Assembly (NCBI GenBank): GCA_965232485.1
Contig: OZ246975.1
Span: forward strand, 2,418,001 to 2,482,000
Reading direction: 5' to 3'
From: VXPQ01 sp965232485
GTDB taxonomy: Bacteria > Bacteroidota > Rhodothermia > Rhodothermales > VXPQ01
DNA length: 64,000 nucleotides
In this document: piece after piece, positions 28,543 through 38,278 of the stretch
Layout: each line of letters begins with the position of its first letter
Numbering within the stretch: the first letter of the stretch is position 1
Notes under the pieces: model-generated
Database searches by the model: none
Seen by the model: only the letters and a program-made list of their open reading frames with translations
What the model was told of the DNA's origin: nothing
Program-made: the position numbers and the translations under genes

Positions 28543-30789
28543 ATGCTCATGATGCGTTTCGCTATCGGATCGCCGGCGGTATTCGTCTTGTTTGTTGCGC
28601 TTTGCTTCCCGCTGGGCAGCGCCGCCGCCCAGGGTACGAATCCGCCGCTTGGAGAAAACGGGTACATTTTCTTCGTGAACGGGGTGAATTCCACCGTATC
28701 CTCCTTCGACGGCAGCGTGGCGGACGACCCGATGGACGCCGCCAACAAGGCGATGCAATACAATCCGGCGAGCTGGTCGTACCAGGCTTTTCGCTTCGCG
28801 TCTCCCCAGCGCGATCTGACGGCCAACCGCAATAGCGGCCATGTTTTGCATTTTCGCATCCTTGTCGATCCGGCCAACGCGGCGCACATGCCGGAGAACG
28901 AGTTGACGATCATGCTCGAAGATTATTGGGACGGAAGCCAGGCGGACGATGGTTCGGCGAATCTGCCCTTCCGCCTGCACTGGGTAATTCCGAACGATAT
29001 GCGCGACGGGGAATGGCATGAAGTATCGGTTGCCTTGCCGCCGCCGACCTGGCGGGAACTCGAGGACGGCAAGGCGGACGGTTCCATTTTGGGGCTGGAA
29101 GCCAGCTGGATATACGGCGGCGGATGGACAGAAGGCACCCAGGGCGTTGCGCTCGATCTCATGGGCCCGAACACGGGCGCCCGCCCCGATCTGTGGGCCG
29201 AGTTCGAATGGGACAACGTACACGCCATCGGGCCTTTCTGGAACTGGGACGTCGCCAATATCGGCGAAGCAGGCCCCATTTACCTGGACGACGTGTTCAT
29301 CGGTCCCGCCGACCTGGATCTTGCGATCGCCTCCGATCCGCCCCCGGCCATGCGCGGCGTGGCGTTCTTTCCCCTGGGCGTCGAGAACGTGATTAGCTGG
29401 ACGCACCTGAACGTGCCGTACGGAAGCTACAACGTGTATTTCAGCGAGGACGCCTTCACGGATATATCCGCCGAGGGGGTGTCGCTTTTGCAAAACGTTA
29501 TCGGGAATCCGGACTTGCCATACCCCATGGTATATCATGTCGTCGAGTCGCCCCACCCGTCCGTCGATACGGAACTTCACTACGCCGTAACGGGCTTGAG
29601 CGGGTTCGGCGTGGAGAATCCAGACGTTTCGAACAGCTCTGGCCCTATCGACAACCCGAACATCTCTGTTTTGCCGGCTATCGTACACCTGACGGAGGGC
29701 GAAGCCAACCAGCTCTTCGACGACCTCAGCGCAGGCGACGCTTCGAGGGCGGGATTCCCCGACGCTGCGCGCCCGTTCGTCGTGGATTCTACGCATTCGC
29801 AACTTTCCGAATTGCTTACGTTGCCCGACAGCGACGAAGACCTTTCGGCCCAGGTCTGGCTGGGGTATTCGGACGAGAACGAATTGTGGATCTACGCGGA
29901 AGTCACCGACGACGTGCGGGAGTTCCAGCCTGAAGGCGCCGTCGCGGGCAATGCCTGGGGATACGATTCCATCGAATTAGGGTGGGGGAACTACGATGTG
30001 CGCGACGTCGGCGCGTCGCCGCTGGGGAGTTCGCCTCATGGCGATATGATGCGCGGGGACTTCGCCGATTACCAGTTCCGCGTTTCGGCGCAGCTCGGGG
30101 CCGGCGGCAGCGTCGCCATGAGCCATACGTACGTGGGCTGGAGCATTGACGCCGCGCCGCAAGGCGGCGGGGCCGCGCACGGCATGCTCATGGACGAGGA
30201 CGGCGACGAGATTGGTTACAAGGCGCTGGCGGTTATTCCGCTGGACGCCATCCAGAACGTAGCCGAGGGAGATGCGGTGCTCAATCCGCCCGGCCCCAAC
30301 GAAATCCGCTTTGTGCCGTTCACCATTTCGCTGAACGACGCCGACGGAGACGGATGCGAGGGCGATGCGCCAAATATTAATTGTCGTGCGCACCAGATCA
30401 CCTGGAGCCTCAATCCCTCGGTGGACAACCAGTGGTGGAATACGCCGAGTCAGTGGCAAGTCGCAGCGATGACGGGACGGGACGTGACCGTATCCAGCGA
30501 AGACGAGCCGACGCTCCCGGATGCGTACGCCTTGTCCCAGAACTATCCGAACCCGTTCAATCCGTCCACTACGATCCGCTTCCGCCTTGCGAACGCGGAG
30601 ACCGTAACGCTGCGCGTGTTCGACGCGCTGGGCCGCGAGGTGGCTACGCTGTTGGACGGTCGGGCCCTGTCCGCGGGCGTACACGACGTCCGCTTCGGCT
30701 CCGATGGACTGACGTCGGGAGTGTATTTCTATCGCCTGGAGGCGGGCCATGCCTTCGCCCAGGCGAAACGCATGGTCTTGCTCAAATGA
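28543..30789 (+). CDS. Secreted CBM9-like protein with T9SS sorting tail
   Basis: A 748-residue exported protein. A signal peptide is followed by a beta-rich N-terminal module (YIFFVNGVNS..., LDDVFIGPADLDL, about 30-260) and a fibronectin-like segment with VISWTHLNVPYGSYNVYFSE (about 270-360). A CBM9-like module (about 400-640, QVWLGYSDENELWIYAEVTDDV, AWGYDSIELGWGNYD) comes next. The C-terminal type A T9SS sorting domain has QNYPNPFNPSTTI and SGVYFYRLEAG. It is probably a surface-attached or released carbohydrate-binding protein. A full-length paralogue lies at 47957-50221. It heads a same-strand cluster with the TonB receptor, the giant cargo protein and the PorV-like gene. Confidence 0.8.
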   Translation: MLMMRFAIGSPAVFVLFVALCFPLGSAAAQGTNPPLGENGYIFFVNGVNSTVSSFDGSVADDPMDAANKAMQYNPASWSYQAFRFASPQRDLTANRNSGHVLHFRILVDPANAAHMPENELTIMLEDYWDGSQADDGSANLPFRLHWVIPNDMRDGEWHEVSVALPPPTWRELEDGKADGSILGLEASWIYGGGWTEGTQGVALDLMGPNTGARPDLWAEFEWDNVHAIGPFWNWDVANIGEAGPIYLDDVFIGPADLDLAIASDPPPAMRGVAFFPLGVENVISWTHLNVPYGSYNVYFSEDAFTDISAEGVSLLQNVIGNPDLPYPMVYHVVESPHPSVDTELHYAVTGLSGFGVENPDVSNSSGPIDNPNISVLPAIVHLTEGEANQLFDDLSAGDASRAGFPDAARPFVVDSTHSQLSELLTLPDSDEDLSAQVWLGYSDENELWIYAEVTDDVREFQPEGAVAGNAWGYDSIELGWGNYDVRDVGASPLGSSPHGDMMRGDFADYQFRVSAQLGAGGSVAMSHTYVGWSIDAAPQGGGAAHGMLMDEDGDEIGYKALAVIPLDAIQNVAEGDAVLNPPGPNEIRFVPFTISLNDADGDGCEGDAPNINCRAHQITWSLNPSVDNQWWNTPSQWQVAAMTGRDVTVSSEDEPTLPDAYALSQNYPNPFNPSTTIRFRLANAETVTLRVFDALGREVATLLDGRALSAGVHDVRFGSDGLTSGVYFYRLEAGHAFAQAKRMVLLK

Positions 30790-30838
30790 ATTTAAGAATA
30801 CCTCGCCTGTCCGCCTCGGTAGCCGTTCTCTTGTCGCT

Positions 30839-33622
30839 ATGATTCCTTGCACACGATTTTTATGCAATCGCCTGTGCGTAACCGTCGCGCTGCTGGTTGT
30901 TTGCGCGATGGCGTTGCAATCTGCGGCGGCGTTCGGGGCGGTCTCCAGACTCGCCGGACCCACCGGAAAAATATCGGGCCGCGTCACGGAGGCCGACACG
31001 GGGAATCCGCTTCCCGGGGTCAATGTGGTGATCGCCGGGACCGTCCAGGGCGGGACCACGGATGCGGAAGGGTATTACTTTATCCTTAACGTCCCGCCCG
31101 GCACGTACGCCGTGCAGGCCTCGTTCATCGGTTTTGCGACGATAACCGTGGAAAATGTCCGGGTCGTGCAGGACAATACGACTACCGTGGACTTTGCGCT
31201 GCGCGAGGAAATTATCGAAGGCGAAGAGGTGGTCGTGGTTGCGGAGCGCCCCATCGTGGAGATGGACCGCACGACCACCACGGCGGTAGTCGATAGCGAG
31301 CAGCTCGAAGCGCTGCCCATTACGAATATCGGGGACGTCATCAACCTGCAAGCCGGGGTGGTGGACGGCCATTTTCGGGGCGGACGCATCGGCGAAGTGG
31401 CGTATCTCGTGAACGGGGTGCCCATCAACAACGCATTCAGCCAGACGGCCTCGTTCGACGTAGAACAAAACATGGTGTCGAGCCTGGAAGTCATCAGCGG
31501 CGTGTTCAACGCAGAGTACGGGCAGGCGCTGTCGGGGGTGGTGAACATCGTTACGAAAAACCTGCCCGACCGCTGGTCCGGCTCTTTCCTGAGTTACGCG
31601 GGCGCTATCGTGAGCAACCGCGAGCTCGAGTTTCTGGAACGCACCGTCGAGCCGGGCGCTTTTCTCGCTCCGTCCGATTTCGTGTCGGAGCGCTACAGTT
31701 ACACCGAAGCCGCCTCGTTCCCCAACATCCTGGACGCGCAGGCGTCCCTGGGCGGACCGCTGCTCCGGGACCGGCTTGGGCTGCAAGCCTCCGTGCGGTA
31801 CTTGCGCGACCATTCCCATTTCATCGGGCGCGACCTTTTTTCGCCCTCCGATTCGTCGGCCAATCTGAATACCGGACTGCCGCCCGAAGCGTGGCTTGTG
31901 GAATCGACGGGCGACGGCGATTTCACTCCCCGCAACCGTACGGAGCGCCTGTCGGTCAACGGGACGGTCGGGTTTCGCATCACCCCGAAATTCAAGGTCG
32001 ATTACAACTTCTTTTTCCAGGGCGGCACGTTCGATCCGTTCAGCCATGACCGCAAGTACGTTCCGGACGGCGTCAACCGGGTCGAATTTCTGAACCAGAC
32101 GCACATCGCCGGATTGCGCTGGACCGTCGACAACCGGTCGTTCGCTAACCTGTCCTGGAGCTACCTGCACGACAAAACCGACGTGCGCCTGTACGAGGAC
32201 CCCACCGACCCTCGATACCAGTCGAGCCAACTGGGCTCCCTGCAGGGCCAGTTCGCCTTTGCGGTGGGCGGCAACGACCTGAACACCAGCGACCAGCTTA
32301 CCGCCACCCATAGCATCGTGGGCGACTACACCCGGCAGGCGAACAGGGTGCACCTCGTGAAAACAGGTTTTCTGTTTCGGTTGCACAACCTCGACAATCG
32401 GGATTTCGGCATCGAAAAGTCGTTCCGGACCGGAAATCTTCCCCAGCCGTCGCCGGACATGTGGAGCGACAACAGCCTCCAGACCTCTCCAAAGGAATTC
32501 TCGGCCTATGTCCAAGACAAAATGGAATTTACCGGCCTGATTGCGAATGTGGGCCTCCGTTTCGATTATTTCGACCCGGATTACCTGCTTCCCGTGGATT
32601 GGCAGCAGGCGAACCTGACAGACATTCCCGATCCCGCCAATCCGTCCGCGACGATCTCGAACCGGGAAGAAACTCCTGCGCAATACCAGTTCAGTCCGCG
32701 CGTGGGCATCGCCTTTCCGATTTCGTCGACGGGCGTGATGCGGTTCTCGGCGGGCTTGTTCTTTCAGGTGCCGGCGTTCAGCATTCTGTACTCCAACCCC
32801 GAATACGAAATCAACCCGACCTCCAGTTCGAACCGTTTCGGCAATCCGGACCTCAAACCCGAACGAACGTTGTCGTTCGAGGTGGGGCTTCAGCAAGGGC
32901 TGACGGACGACGTCGGCCTGGAATTGACCATCTTTTCGAAAGACGTACGCAACCTGACGGGACAGGAGATTCTGCGCAATCCCAACGGCGACTTCGCTAT
33001 TCGCTGGATCAACCGGGATTTCGGCACCATTCGCGGCATGACCTTCTCGCTTTTCCAGCGCCCCGGTGGGCGGCTGAGCTGGACGCTGGACTACACGTTG
33101 CAATTCGCCGAAGGCACGTCGTCGAGTCCCGGCGAGGCGTTCGGGCGGCAGCAATCGGGCCTGGAATCCATTCTTTCGCTGGTTCGGCTCGACTGGGATC
33201 GCCGCCATGTGCTCAACAATACGGTTACGGTCAATCCGTTCGACGGGTTGAATCTGACGCTCATTAACCGTTTCCAGAGCGGCACTCCGTACACGACGGT
33301 CCGCGACCAAATTGTCTCGAACCTGAAAAACAACGCGGCGCGGCCTGTTACCTACGGCACGGACGTGCGCGCGTACTACAAGCCGCCTTTCCTCGGTCCG
33401 GACGTGCAACTCTTTCTGCAAGTACAGAACCTGTTCGACATAGAGCAGGAAGTCAACGTGTATTCCGACACGGGCCGCGCCGACGAGTCCGTGGAACTGG
33501 AACGACTTCGCCGTACGGGCGGCGAGGTGGGCGGCCTGAACACCATCGACGAGTGGTTCTACCGGCAGGAATTTTTCGGCGCCCCGCGAAGGATCAGCCT
33601 GGGACTCAACTACCGATTCTAA
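30839..33622 (+). CDS. TonB-dependent receptor with carboxypeptidase-regulatory-like domain
   Basis: A 927-residue outer-membrane receptor. A signal sequence precedes a CarboxypepD_reg-like domain (about 40-125, GKISGRVTEADTGNPLPGVNVVIAGT...GTYAVQASFIGFAT). The plug domain (about 145-250, with LPITNIGDVINLQAGVVDG, the VNGVPI loop and GVFNAEYGQALSGVVNIVTK) follows. A 22-strand-type barrel ends in the aromatic residue F (ISLGLNYRF). No SusD partner is adjacent; instead a giant T9SS cargo and a PorV-like protein follow, an arrangement typical of Rhodothermota/Balneolota rather than classic Sus systems. Start ATG 30839. Confidence 0.92.
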   Translation: MIPCTRFLCNRLCVTVALLVVCAMALQSAAAFGAVSRLAGPTGKISGRVTEADTGNPLPGVNVVIAGTVQGGTTDAEGYYFILNVPPGTYAVQASFIGFATITVENVRVVQDNTTTVDFALREEIIEGEEVVVVAERPIVEMDRTTTTAVVDSEQLEALPITNIGDVINLQAGVVDGHFRGGRIGEVAYLVNGVPINNAFSQTASFDVEQNMVSSLEVISGVFNAEYGQALSGVVNIVTKNLPDRWSGSFLSYAGAIVSNRELEFLERTVEPGAFLAPSDFVSERYSYTEAASFPNILDAQASLGGPLLRDRLGLQASVRYLRDHSHFIGRDLFSPSDSSANLNTGLPPEAWLVESTGDGDFTPRNRTERLSVNGTVGFRITPKFKVDYNFFFQGGTFDPFSHDRKYVPDGVNRVEFLNQTHIAGLRWTVDNRSFANLSWSYLHDKTDVRLYEDPTDPRYQSSQLGSLQGQFAFAVGGNDLNTSDQLTATHSIVGDYTRQANRVHLVKTGFLFRLHNLDNRDFGIEKSFRTGNLPQPSPDMWSDNSLQTSPKEFSAYVQDKMEFTGLIANVGLRFDYFDPDYLLPVDWQQANLTDIPDPANPSATISNREETPAQYQFSPRVGIAFPISSTGVMRFSAGLFFQVPAFSILYSNPEYEINPTSSSNRFGNPDLKPERTLSFEVGLQQGLTDDVGLELTIFSKDVRNLTGQEILRNPNGDFAIRWINRDFGTIRGMTFSLFQRPGGRLSWTLDYTLQFAEGTSSSPGEAFGRQQSGLESILSLVRLDWDRRHVLNNTVTVNPFDGLNLTLINRFQSGTPYTTVRDQIVSNLKNNAARPVTYGTDVRAYYKPPFLGPDVQLFLQVQNLFDIEQEVNVYSDTGRADESVELERLRRTGGEVGGLNTIDEWFYRQEFFGAPRRISLGLNYRF

Positions 33623-33658
33623 CGACGCTTGCCACGCCCACTGGAGCTTTGCGCCATC

Positions 33659-36600
33659 ATGTATACCTCCCGCTTCCTGTTTCCGATGCGCCTTGCGCGG
33701 CTGCTTGTCGCGGCGCTTGCCGTGGCCGGGCTTGCCGGCGCAGGGGCGGCGCAGGCGCAGAACGCCGAGGCCATTCCCGACGATTTGCGCGGCAACGAAA
33801 CCCACATCGCGCGGGGCATTCTGGACGGGAACCTGATCGAAACCAATTTCCGCAACCACGGCGAGCTTGCCCGGTGGAACGACCTGCCGTGGGGGGTTTG
33901 GCCAAGAGGCATTGGAGGCCGGCACATCGACGGCATTGGCGCCATCGTGGCCGGACAGGTGCCCGGCGAACGGCGCAAATGGCAAAACCGCGGCTTTTAT
34001 GCGGACGCGCAGGGCGACACTACCCTGAATCCGTTCATTCTCACCTACCGGGACTTCGGCAAACGGACCGGGCCTTCCGGCGAAATCTGGGGTTGGCTGC
34101 CACTTGAGGGATTCAACAACCCCAACCGCCTCGACCCCATCACGATGAGCCGGACCCCGACGCCGGCGATCAGCTCCGATCCCGCGTCGTGGCCGGTGTT
34201 CTGGCCCGACCGCCTCGATAGTCCCGACGATCCCGGCTGGCGCAACGACGAAATCGACGAGGATCCCTTCCTGGCGGCGTGGAACGGCTTTTTCGGCAAG
34301 GGCGTGTTCAACGCCGATCTGGAAAGTTACTACGTGATGGACGATCACTCCGACATGGAATACGCCATCGATCCCGTCACGAACAATCCCAACAGCGAGT
34401 TTGGCGTGTATTACCCAAATCCGTCCGATTCTACGATGGGCGGTCTCGGCATGCTCAACCAGGTGCGCATCTTCCAGTGGGCGAACATTCTGGCGGAAGA
34501 CATCATGTTCATTCTGTACCGGTTCTTCAATCGGGGAGAGACGGAGCACGACAACCTGTATTTCGCGCAGATCATGGACTTTGGCCTCGGCAACGAGGAA
34601 GGGGACGAAGTCGGCGCCTACGATCCGATTCAGGACGTGGCGTACGGTTGGGATCAGGATGGCGTCGGGACGCGGGCGTCGGGCGGAACGTATGATCTGG
34701 GGTATACGGGATTCGCCTTCCTGGAAAGCCCGTCGCGCGCCTTCGACGGCCTGGACAACGACGAGGACGGCATGACCGACGAGTCGCGTTTCGGCGGGCC
34801 CGGCACGCTCATCGAAGGATCGGCTGAAATCCTTGGCGCGGCCATGGCTGCGCTTGACGTGGCCAATTTCGTTCGAGCCAATGGCCCCATCGAAATGCGT
34901 CCGGCGTACCTGGCGGGCCGCTGGTGGACGGGCGACGAGAATCTGGACTGGGTCGGATACGAGGATAAGAACGAAAACGGGCAATGGGACGCCGGCGAGC
35001 GCCTCAACAACGACATAGGCCGCGACGGGCTCGGACCGTTCGACCTCGGCTATCCCGGCCCCGACGACGGCGAAGCGGATGGCGTCCCGACCCTCGGCGA
35101 GCCGAACTTCGACGAACTGGATGTGGACGAATCCGACCAGGTGGGTCTGACCGGCTTTGATTTGCAGACGCGCCCCTTCTACGAATCCGGCGACAACCTG
35201 CGCGACGACACATGGATGTGGGATCGGCTCTTCAATGTGGCGCAGTTCCCCCTCGGAACCACGCCGGACGTGATCGAAGCGGACATCGAGCCGTTTCTCT
35301 TGTTTTCCTCCGGGCCGGTCAACCTCCCGCCCAACCGCACCGACTTTTTCTCGACCGCGTGGATATTCGGCTCCGACGAGCGCGATTTTTTCAAGAACCG
35401 CCGCACGGTGCAGAGTATTTTCAACGCCGACTACACGTTCGCGCAGCCGCCGTTTACCCCGACCCTCACGGCGATTCCGGGCGATGGCCGCGTGGTGCTC
35501 AGCTGGGACACGCTCGCCATAGCCAGTTTCGACCGGTTTTCCCAGGAGTTCGATTTCGAGGGCTTCAAACTCTACAAGGGGACGGACATTCTGCTTAGCG
35601 ACGCCCGGAACATCACCGACGTTACGGGCGAGGGCACCTTCTTCGAAGCCATCGCCCAGTTCGACTTGAAGAACGGTATCTCCGGTCCGAGGACCGTGCT
35701 GGAAGGCACTGCGGTGTACGACATGGGCGACGACACCGGCCTGCAATTCTTCTATGTGGACGAAGAGGTGACGAACGGGCTCACGTATTATTATGCGCTG
35801 GTGGCGTACGACCGGGGGGTGGGCAGTATCGATCCGCAGGAAAACACCTTCCGGATCAGCGCTACCCAGGCCGGGAATATCACGGGAGTCACGAAAAACG
35901 CCGCCGTGGCGACGCCGCGCAGCCTTCCGGCGGGCTATGTCGGGGGCGGAGCCAACGAAACGCTGGAGCAGGTGAACGGCGGGATTGGCACCGGCTCCAT
36001 TTCGGTCAGTCTTTTCCAGGAAGAAGTGATCGATTTCGATACGTTTTACCGCCTCGAATTCTTCGACAGCCCCGATCCCCTCAACCCGGACCTGTATGAG
36101 ACGAGCCGATACCAGGTCATGCGTCTTTCGGATGGGGAGGTCGTTTTCGGCCCTTCCCGCTATACCGATGTATCGCCGCCCATCGAAGGGTTCACGGTGT
36201 CGTTCGCCAACGACACGCTTGTGACGATGGACGAAGAACGCACGGGGTACGTGTCGAATGCCGGGTCGCCGAACGAATTGATCAGCCCGGACCCCACCAC
36301 GCTGGATGGCTTCTCGACCGACTGGGTGGCGGACATCCGCGAAGACTCGACGACGGCGCATGTGTCCTCGGCATGGACCTACGAACTGCACTGGGTAGAC
36401 CCGGCGGATTCGCTGTACCGCCCTCAGCGCGTGTTCGGCTTCCTCCGCAATCCTATTCCGATCTTTGCCGTCAATGCGACCAAAAAGACGCCTGCCGACC
36501 TGTTGATCGAGGATCGGAACGGAAGCGGGGAATTCGATCCCGGCGACGATCTCATCATCTTCGAACGGCGTAACGCCCAGAGCCCGCGGCTTTACCGCTA

Positions 36601-37063
36601 TCGGGTCACCTTTTCCGCAGGGGCCAATTCCACGCCGCCCGGCCCCGGGGATGTGTTGCGCATTTCCGTCACCCGCCCGTTCGCCACCGGCGACTTTTTC
36701 CAGTTCTCGCTTAAGCCCTCTTCCATTGACGAGGAAGCGGCGCGGAACGAGTTGGAGCAGATTGCCGTGGTGCCAAATCCGTATGTGGGCACCTCGGCCT
36801 ACGAGCCGCGCTCGCAGATCGAAGGCCGCGGCGAACGTCGGGTGCAGTTCATCAATTTGCCCCGGCAATGCACCATCCGGATATTCAACATCCGGGGCGA
36901 ACTCATAAAAACCCTGACACACGACGGATTCCTGTCCAACGGGGCCATATTCTGGGACCTTCGCACGGAAGATCAGCAGGACGTAGCCTTTGGCGTCTAC
37001 GTATTTCATGTGGAAGCGCCCGGCATAGGGGAGCATGTCGGCAAGTTTGCGCTCATTAAATAG
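33659..37063 (+). CDS. Giant secreted protein with FN3-like module, Ca-binding loops and T9SS-type tail
   Basis: A 1134-residue exported protein whose signal peptide ends AQAQ (about residue 34). The first 500 residues are aspartate-rich and carry calcium-loop-like motifs: DNDEDGMTDE, DKNENGQWDAGE and later DRNGSGEFDPGDD. A fibronectin III-like module (about residues 590-720: LTAIPGDGRVVLSWDTL, FEGFKLYKGTD) follows. The C-terminus, with VVPNPYVG, FNIRGELIKTLTHDG and YVFHVEAPG, is a FlgD-like/T9SS sorting fold. It lies 36 nt after the TonB receptor and 19 nt before the PorV-like gene. Probably a T9SS cargo acting with that receptor; the activity is unknown and no hydrolase motif is seen. Confidence 0.75.
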   Translation: MYTSRFLFPMRLARLLVAALAVAGLAGAGAAQAQNAEAIPDDLRGNETHIARGILDGNLIETNFRNHGELARWNDLPWGVWPRGIGGRHIDGIGAIVAGQVPGERRKWQNRGFYADAQGDTTLNPFILTYRDFGKRTGPSGEIWGWLPLEGFNNPNRLDPITMSRTPTPAISSDPASWPVFWPDRLDSPDDPGWRNDEIDEDPFLAAWNGFFGKGVFNADLESYYVMDDHSDMEYAIDPVTNNPNSEFGVYYPNPSDSTMGGLGMLNQVRIFQWANILAEDIMFILYRFFNRGETEHDNLYFAQIMDFGLGNEEGDEVGAYDPIQDVAYGWDQDGVGTRASGGTYDLGYTGFAFLESPSRAFDGLDNDEDGMTDESRFGGPGTLIEGSAEILGAAMAALDVANFVRANGPIEMRPAYLAGRWWTGDENLDWVGYEDKNENGQWDAGERLNNDIGRDGLGPFDLGYPGPDDGEADGVPTLGEPNFDELDVDESDQVGLTGFDLQTRPFYESGDNLRDDTWMWDRLFNVAQFPLGTTPDVIEADIEPFLLFSSGPVNLPPNRTDFFSTAWIFGSDERDFFKNRRTVQSIFNADYTFAQPPFTPTLTAIPGDGRVVLSWDTLAIASFDRFSQEFDFEGFKLYKGTDILLSDARNITDVTGEGTFFEAIAQFDLKNGISGPRTVLEGTAVYDMGDDTGLQFFYVDEEVTNGLTYYYALVAYDRGVGSIDPQENTFRISATQAGNITGVTKNAAVATPRSLPAGYVGGGANETLEQVNGGIGTGSISVSLFQEEVIDFDTFYRLEFFDSPDPLNPDLYETSRYQVMRLSDGEVVFGPSRYTDVSPPIEGFTVSFANDTLVTMDEERTGYVSNAGSPNELISPDPTTLDGFSTDWVADIREDSTTAHVSSAWTYELHWVDPADSLYRPQRVFGFLRNPIPIFAVNATKKTPADLLIEDRNGSGEFDPGDDLIIFERRNAQSPRLYRYRVTFSAGANSTPPGPGDVLRISVTRPFATGDFFQFSLKPSSIDEEAARNELEQIAVVPNPYVGTSAYEPRSQIEGRGERRVQFINLPRQCTIRIFNIRGELIKTLTHDGFLSNGAIFWDLRTEDQQDVAFGVYVFHVEAPGIGEHVGKFALIK

Positions 37064-37082
37064 GGGATGCACCGCCCCACCC

Positions 37083-38120
37083 ATGCTTATGCGACGAATC
37101 TTGCCTTTCTTTCTGGCGCTGTTGCTGGCTGCGCCGAGCGTTTCCGCGCAAAGCCGCTCCGGAACCACGGCGGCACCCTTCCTGACGCTTGGCGCGGGCG
37201 CCCGCGGACAGGCCCTGGGCCATGCCTACACCACGATGGCCTCGGGCGGGGACGCCTTGTTCTGGAATCCGGCCGGCGCGGCGCGTCCGTACGCGGGCAG
37301 CCACCGGGGCAACGTGTTCCTGACGCACTATGAATGGTTCGCAGACATCCGGTACAACGCGGCGGGCGTCGTCGTCCCGGTGCTCGGAACCGGCGCCATC
37401 GGACTGGGCATGGCTATGGTCAACTACGGGGATATGAAGGTGCGAACCGTGGCTTTTCCGGAGGGGACCGGGGAAACGTTTTCGTCGAACGATATGAGCC
37501 TGGGCCTGACGTATGCGCAGCCGCTTACGCAGGCGTTCTATTTCGGGGGTACGGTGAAGTACGTCCGGCAGCAGATCCGCGACATGAATGCCACTGCCCT
37601 GGCGTTCGATTTCGGCTTCATTCTGGAAACGCGCTACCTGAACGGCATGAACATCGCCGCGTCGATCCGGAATTTCGGCGGCAAGATGCAGATGCAGGGG
37701 ATCAACGGGCAGGTGTTCGTGGATATCGATCCGACCACGGCGGGCAACAATCCCGATATTCCGGCGCGCATAGATATGGATCGATGGGACTTGCCGCTGG
37801 CGTTCAAATTCGGCGTCATGGTGCCCATCCCCCTCGCGTTCAATACGGAACTTCAGCTTCTCGCCGACGCCAATCAGGGTAACGACAACAGCCTCAACGG
37901 CGATCTGGGCGCGCAACTCCACTACGGCTCCCATACGTTCAATCTGGACCTGCGCGCGGGATACAAGGATGCGTTCATCGACAATGTGGACAGCCATTTG
38001 ACTTTTGGCCTGGGGCTGGACGTGCGCGTGAGCGCAGTGCGGCTTGGCTTCGATTTCGCCTATATTCCGTTCGATATGCTTGGCGACACGCAGATGATCG
38101 ACCTGCGGATATATTATTAA
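37083..38120 (+). CDS. PorV/PorQ-like outer-membrane protein
   Basis: A 345-residue outer-membrane barrel of the UPF0164/PorV group. After a signal peptide (ending VSAQ) comes the family start TTAAPFLTLGAGARGQALGHAYTTMASGGDALFWNPAG, then alternating strands to the C-terminus. In type IX secretion PorV shuttles cargo from the translocon to the attachment machinery; close relatives have structural or transport roles. Neighbouring T9SS cargo supports this. The TAA stop is supplied by the left terminus of repeat copy D, which begins one nucleotide earlier. Confidence 0.82.
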   Translation: MLMRRILPFFLALLLAAPSVSAQSRSGTTAAPFLTLGAGARGQALGHAYTTMASGGDALFWNPAGAARPYAGSHRGNVFLTHYEWFADIRYNAAGVVVPVLGTGAIGLGMAMVNYGDMKVRTVAFPEGTGETFSSNDMSLGLTYAQPLTQAFYFGGTVKYVRQQIRDMNATALAFDFGFILETRYLNGMNIAASIRNFGGKMQMQGINGQVFVDIDPTTAGNNPDIPARIDMDRWDLPLAFKFGVMVPIPLAFNTELQLLADANQGNDNSLNGDLGAQLHYGSHTFNLDLRAGYKDAFIDNVDSHLTFGLGLDVRVSAVRLGFDFAYIPFDMLGDTQMIDLRIYY

Positions 38121-38253
38121 GGATGCTCTGATTAACTCCGCTTCGCTCAGCGCTTCACGTTCACGCGTACAAAAGGACATGCTTGCATCGTTGAAATCAG
38201 CGAAAAACACGGCGGATTCGGGGCGTTGCATCCTTGATCAGAGTATCTTCTAA
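38117..38253. repeat. Inverted-repeat element, copy D (internally deleted)
   Basis: The left end TTAAGGATGCTCTGATTAA (38117-38135) and the first 100 nt match copies A and B, including the GAAATCAGCGAAAAACACGG stretch. The hairpin arms are missing and a degenerate right end GATCAGAGTATCTTCTAA closes it. The left terminus contains the stop codon of the PorV-like gene, and the right end is 25 nt upstream of the parvulin gene's start. Confidence 0.8.
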
Positions 38254-38278
38254 GCCCTGCCGAGCGAGGAGTGTCGCC

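Noticed and set aside
30860..37168. A 2102-codon open frame on the minus strand opposite the TonB receptor, giant cargo and PorV genes
   Set aside because: Its translation is low-complexity and lacks any family motif, while the plus strand carries clear domains throughout. Long antisense frames are expected in GC-rich DNA.
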